From Deinococcus cellulosilyticus NBRC 106333 = KACC 11606 (GTDB taxonomy: Bacteria; Deinococcota; Deinococci; Deinococcales; Deinococcaceae): DNA of 64,000 bases. Below the pieces are notes generated by a model. The model saw nothing but the letters and a program-made list of their open reading frames with translations. It had not been told where the DNA came from and ran no database searches. Of this stretch, positions 61,100 through 64,000 are shown piece after piece. A program made the position numbers and the translations under genes. Location: assembly GCF_007990775.1 (NCBI RefSeq), contig NZ_BJXB01000020.1:1-64000 (forward strand), written 5' to 3'. Position 1 is the stretch's first letter, and each line of letters starts with the position of its first letter.

Positions 61100-61863
61100 G
61101 GGAAACAGTCTACAGGTGTTGCACTTTTGATGTGCTGGATGAAGACAGCTGGACTTTGGTTCGGGGCACCTCCTCCTCCATTGCCTTGTCGGCAGACCAC
61201 CTGCCGGAAACCCAGGGTTTGCAGCTTTTTGCCTGGCGTCGAAGGGACTGTGCGTGTTGACTGGCAAGCGCAGTGAGGGTGACTCTGAAGGGCAAATTGG
61301 TGGTGCCTTGCACGGCAAGAACGACCTTTAAGCGTTTCCTCCAGGAGGCTGTCACCGCAAAGTCTGAAATCCTTCAGAAGGAACAGGGGCTGATCCTGAG
61401 CTGCGAGAGGGTACGCAGCCAGCCCTCTTCTCCGAAATCAAAGGGCCACTGATGCCTCCGGGGACGGCTTTCACACAAGGGTCAGAGAGCGTTGCGTCCA
61501 GAACCTGTTGCTTTTGAGTCTGGGCCCACTGATCCAACTGCTGATCTGTTTCACCCCAGGATTGCCCTTTCGGGTGTCCCCTGGTCACCTCGACCAGACC
61601 ACCATTCCGGCGCACCGTGGAAGCCCGTTGCAAGACTTTCATGGCCGGTCTTTCCAGGTCATGGGGAAATGTTTGGATCACAGTGGACATGCTCCACCGT
61701 GAAACAGGGGCCTCTGTGGAAACACCATTACAAAGCCCAGATGAGATGGGTGGTTTTACAGTCATGTAAAATGTTTGCCAGGCATTGGCCCCGGGGTCCG
61801 CATGTCCATCAGGTTGTGACCCGCCTGAATGCTTCCCCATTCCCTCTCCTGAGAGGAACTGAG
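61100..61863. other. Long gap without recognised features
   Basis: No frame shows homology or start signals; a 162-codon minus-strand frame at 61352-61840 looks random. A decayed gene cannot be excluded. No hairpin terminator is evident. Confidence 0.35.
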
Positions 61864-62352
61864 ATGTCCGAAACCCCTGTGCTGGTCGAACTTCAGACGA
61901 AACCCACCCTCAGCATCCGGGGGGAGATCTCCATTCAGGACATTGCCAGAAGTCACGGTGAACGCCTGCAGAGGTTGTGGGAGCACCTGAAACAGCATCA
62001 ACTTGTTCCCGCAGGTCCACCCTTCGTGCGGTACCACACTTTCGGTGATGAGCGCACCGACGTTGAAGTGGGTGTGCCCCTTGTGCACCCTGCCGCCGGG
62101 TCTGGAAACCTTCAGGCGGGCCACCTGCCCGGAGGTCTGGCGCTGGTCACCGAACACGACGGACCCCACCGTCAACTGGGGAGGGCCTACCAGCGCCTGC
62201 AGCAGGCCATGCAGGAGAGGGGCTTGCACAGAGATGGGCCAGCCTGGGAAGTGTACAACTGGATGGCTCTCGCTCTGGACACCGCAGACAGGTCCGATGT
62301 GGCCTCTGACCGCGGGCACACCACGCTGGTCCAGCCGCTGAAGCAGCCCTGA
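61864..62352 (+). CDS. GyrI-like small-molecule-binding protein
   Basis: Protein of 162 residues of the GyrI/Rob/BmrR effector-binding fold, without a DNA-binding domain: VELQTKPTLSIRGEISIQDIARSHGERLQRLWEHLKQHQLVPAGPPFVRYHTFG and DVEVGVPLVHP form the typical beta-alpha-beta units. The segment AGHLPGGLALVTEHDGPHRQLGRAYQRL and the C-terminal WMALALDT complete the family. Such proteins bind or hydrolyse hydrophobic drugs. GAGGAACTGAG precedes the ATG. Confidence 0.82.
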   Translation: MSETPVLVELQTKPTLSIRGEISIQDIARSHGERLQRLWEHLKQHQLVPAGPPFVRYHTFGDERTDVEVGVPLVHPAAGSGNLQAGHLPGGLALVTEHDGPHRQLGRAYQRLQQAMQERGLHRDGPAWEVYNWMALALDTADRSDVASDRGHTTLVQPLKQP

Positions 62353-62581
62353 TCTTCACATCATGCCCTGATTTTCCTGGCCACGGACCGTCTGGTCCAT
62401 GCCTGGACTGGGTGCCGCTTGCAGGCTGGCAGGTCAGCATTGGGCCAGGGTGTTGCTGAAATTGTGGCCCTCTCGGGCAAAGAGGACGGAGTGGTCCTGA
62501 GATCTGGCAGCAGAGCATTGCCTGCCTGGGTGCAGATTTTTGAACACTCGTGTTTGTCCTGAATGGTGAACGTTGCTTTTC

Positions 62582-62610
62582 TTGACACTTCAACGTTTTA
62601 GTCCTAAAGT
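62582..62610 (+). promoter_or_regulatory. marR promoter with operator
   Basis: -35 TTGACA (62582-62587), 17 bases, -10 TAAAGT (62605-62610), ending six bases before the ATG (leaderless). ACGTTTTAG at 62593-62601 and a partial CTAAA arm within the promoter match the palindrome before the next gene. Confidence 0.65.
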
Positions 62611-62616
62611 GAAAAC

Positions 62617-63066
62617 ATGCACGACCGGCCTCCCCTCCCTCCACGGGCCAGCACAGGGCGCCCTGCGGTGCTCTCCTGGCTGCGCATGGCCCGTTTCACC
62701 CAGCAGGTCACCCGGGCCTGGACCCAGGCCCTGCGCACCCATGACCTCAGTCCCGCTCAGTTCGATGTGATCGCCTCGGTGGGTGGACAGCCAGACATCA
62801 CCCAGCGGGAACTCAGCCACAAGCTGCTGGTCACCGATGGGAACATCAGCCAGTTGCTCACCAGCCTGACCCGGCGTGAGCTCATCGACCGCACCACCGT
62901 GGGCAAAGAAAAACGACTCTCACTCACCCCTGCGGGTCAGCAGCTGTTTGACCGCCTCATCCCACACCACGAGGACTGGCTGGAAGAACAATTTCAGGCC
63001 CTGACCTTCGAAGAACAGCAGCAGCTTTCACAGCTCCTGAGGGTCTTGCTGCGCTCCAGGCACTGA
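62617..63066 (+). CDS. MarR family repressor
   Basis: Winged-helix regulator of 149 residues: LSWLRMARFTQQVTRAWTQALRTHDLSPAQFDVIASVGGQPDITQRELSHKLLVTDGNISQLLTSLTRRELIDRTTVGKEKRLSLTPAGQQLFD is the complete MarR DNA-binding core with wing (KEKRLSLT). It likely represses itself and the adjacent luciferase-like gene through matching palindromes, with an oxidant or aromatic ligand as inducer. Confidence 0.92.
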   Translation: MHDRPPLPPRASTGRPAVLSWLRMARFTQQVTRAWTQALRTHDLSPAQFDVIASVGGQPDITQRELSHKLLVTDGNISQLLTSLTRRELIDRTTVGKEKRLSLTPAGQQLFDRLIPHHEDWLEEQFQALTFEEQQQLSQLLRVLLRSRH

Positions 63067-63079
63067 TTTTATGACCTGA

Positions 63080-63099
63080 ACGTTTTAGCTCTAAAACGT
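63080..63099. promoter_or_regulatory. Candidate MarR operator before LLM gene
   Basis: ACGTTTTAGCTCTAAAACGT: perfect 9-bp arms with a 2-base centre, 14 bases after the marR stop and about 100 bases before the LLM ATG. The same left arm occurs in the marR promoter. Confidence 0.7.
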
Positions 63100-63202
63100 C
63101 TTTTAACAACACCCTGGCCTCCTTCTCGACCCCACCTGCCCCTGAAGCACCCCCCTCATCCGCACCGTCCTGACAGATCAGGACAGCACCAAAAGGAGCA
63201 AA

Positions 63203-64000
63203 ATGGAAATTGGAATTGACAGCTTCGCTGCCGTGGTGACCGACCCCGACACCGGCACCACCCTCTCCGGGGCAGACCGCCTGAACCACCTGATTGAAGA
63301 AATTGAGACAGCAGACCGGGCCGGCGTTGACTCTTTCGGCATCGGAGAACACCACCGCAAAGAGTACCTGGACAGTGCACCCACCCTGATTCTGGCCGCA
63401 GCAGCCTCTCGCACAAATCGAATCCGGCTGACCAGCGCCGTCACCGTGCTTTCCGCAGACGACCCGGTGAGGGTGTTCCAGCAATTTGCCACCCTCGACC
63501 TGCTCTCCCGGGGCCGGGCAGAGATCGTGGCGGGCCGTGGGTCATCCATCGAAGCCTACCCCCTGTTCGGCCTGGACCTGAACCAGTACGACCCGCTGTT
63601 CAGGGAGAAACTCGACTTGCTTTTGAAACTGCGGGACAACACCCACCTGCACTGGCAGGGACAGTTCCGTGCCCCCCTCACGGGTCACGGGGTGTACCCC
63701 CGCCCCCATCAAACGCAGCTTCCCATCTGGGTGGGGGTGGGCGGCACCCCGGCTTCCTTTGTGCGGGCCGGCACCCTGGGTCTCCCTTTGATGGTGGCGA
63801 TCATCGGCGGGGATTTCCGGCGGTTCCGTCCCCTCATCGACCTGTACCGACAGGCCGGTGAAAGGGCAGGCCACCCCAGAGAACAGTTGAAGGTGGGCGT
63901 GCACGCCTTTGGTTTCGTGGCAGAAACTGGACAGGTTGCCCGGGACCTGGTGTACCCGGGTTACGAACGCCTGATGAACGTCATCGGACGGGAACGGGGC
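63203..64000 (+). CDS. LLM class flavin-dependent oxidoreductase (partial)
   Basis: First 266 codons of a luciferase-like monooxygenase, cut by the window end. MEIGIDSFAAVVTDPDTGTTLSG, GVDSFGIGEHHRKEYLDSAPTLILAAAASRTNRIRLTSAVTVLSADDPVRVFQQFATLDLLSRGRAEIVAGRGSSIEAYPLFG and YPRPHQTQLPIWVGVGGTPASFVRAGTLGLPLMVAIIGG are the typical F420/FMN-dependent TIM-barrel blocks. AAGGAG precedes the ATG. MarR control suggests induction by oxidants or xenobiotics. Confidence 0.9.
   Translation, partial: MEIGIDSFAAVVTDPDTGTTLSGADRLNHLIEEIETADRAGVDSFGIGEHHRKEYLDSAPTLILAAAASRTNRIRLTSAVTVLSADDPVRVFQQFATLDLLSRGRAEIVAGRGSSIEAYPLFGLDLNQYDPLFREKLDLLLKLRDNTHLHWQGQFRAPLTGHGVYPRPHQTQLPIWVGVGGTPASFVRAGTLGLPLMVAIIGGDFRRFRPLIDLYRQAGERAGHPREQLKVGVHAFGFVAETGQVARDLVYPGYERLMNVIGRERG

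Noticed and set aside
61352..61840. 162-codon minus-strand ORF in the 61 kb gap
   Set aside because: No homology or start signal, mixed composition; probably random.

Overview
The window is a high-GC bacterial chromosome or megaplasmid segment from Deinococcus or a close relative. This rests on content: a four-gene lexA-imuB-DUF6504-dnaE2 mutagenesis cassette (an arrangement I know from Deinococcus deserti), two DinB-family proteins, erythromycin-esterase and YflT-type stress proteins, and several promoters whose -10 box lies 5-7 bases before the ATG, the leaderless mRNA style common in Deinococcus. No rRNA, tRNA, CRISPR array or complete insertion sequence was seen. All gene identities are read by eye from protein motifs; no database search was possible.

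Layout. 0-10 kb: SDR oxidoreductase, secreted erythromycin-esterase-like protein, stress protein, small unknown proteins, DUF2278 protein, a three-PAS soluble histidine kinase flanked by Pho-box-like direct repeats, a secreted protein and a LacI regulator. 9.8-11.4 kb: a low-GC island with a DUF6973-type lipoprotein. 12.4-18.7 kb: a tightly packed minus-strand operon ugpB-ugpA-ugpE-mgtC-sensor kinase-response regulator. 18.8-28 kb: an HD-GYP protein, a ROK regulator coupled to an orphan IS3-type OrfA, VOC and DinB proteins, a serine hydrolase, a phosphoribosyltransferase-UspA pair and a MatC-like permease.

28-35 kb is the most unusual part. It holds a Bro/MSV199-like protein, a frameshifted and truncated paralogue of the kinase at 5.3 kb, clusters of small unknown proteins, and three copies of a 45-bp promoter-like element (TATCAT-N5-TATCAT direct repeats with a -10-like box) that appear to define a small regulon. 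35-46 kb: membrane protein, a 54-residue peptide carrying the lasso-type RiPP leader motif, a large lamin-tail lipoprotein, DinB and SRPBCC proteins, a paired SMR exporter divergent from a TetR regulator, and a GGDEF-EAL protein. 46-52.6 kb: the SOS-type mutagenesis operon, whose repressor promoter is interlocked with the divergent promoter of an SRAP (YedK/HMCES) gene around one 16-bp palindrome. 52.6-64 kb: an AHL-lactonase-like hydrolase, a VOC protein, three secreted proteins (two propeller-like, one VWA with repeated Ig-like modules), a Gfo/Idh/MocA oxidoreductase, a GyrI-like protein, and a MarR regulator with matching operators in front of itself and of a luciferase-like oxidoreductase cut by the window end.

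Themes: DNA-damage tolerance (LexA-like repressor, ImuB, DnaE2, SRAP), signalling including c-di-GMP turnover, phosphate/glycerophosphate acquisition (Ugp operon, possible Pho boxes), and poorly known small-protein families.
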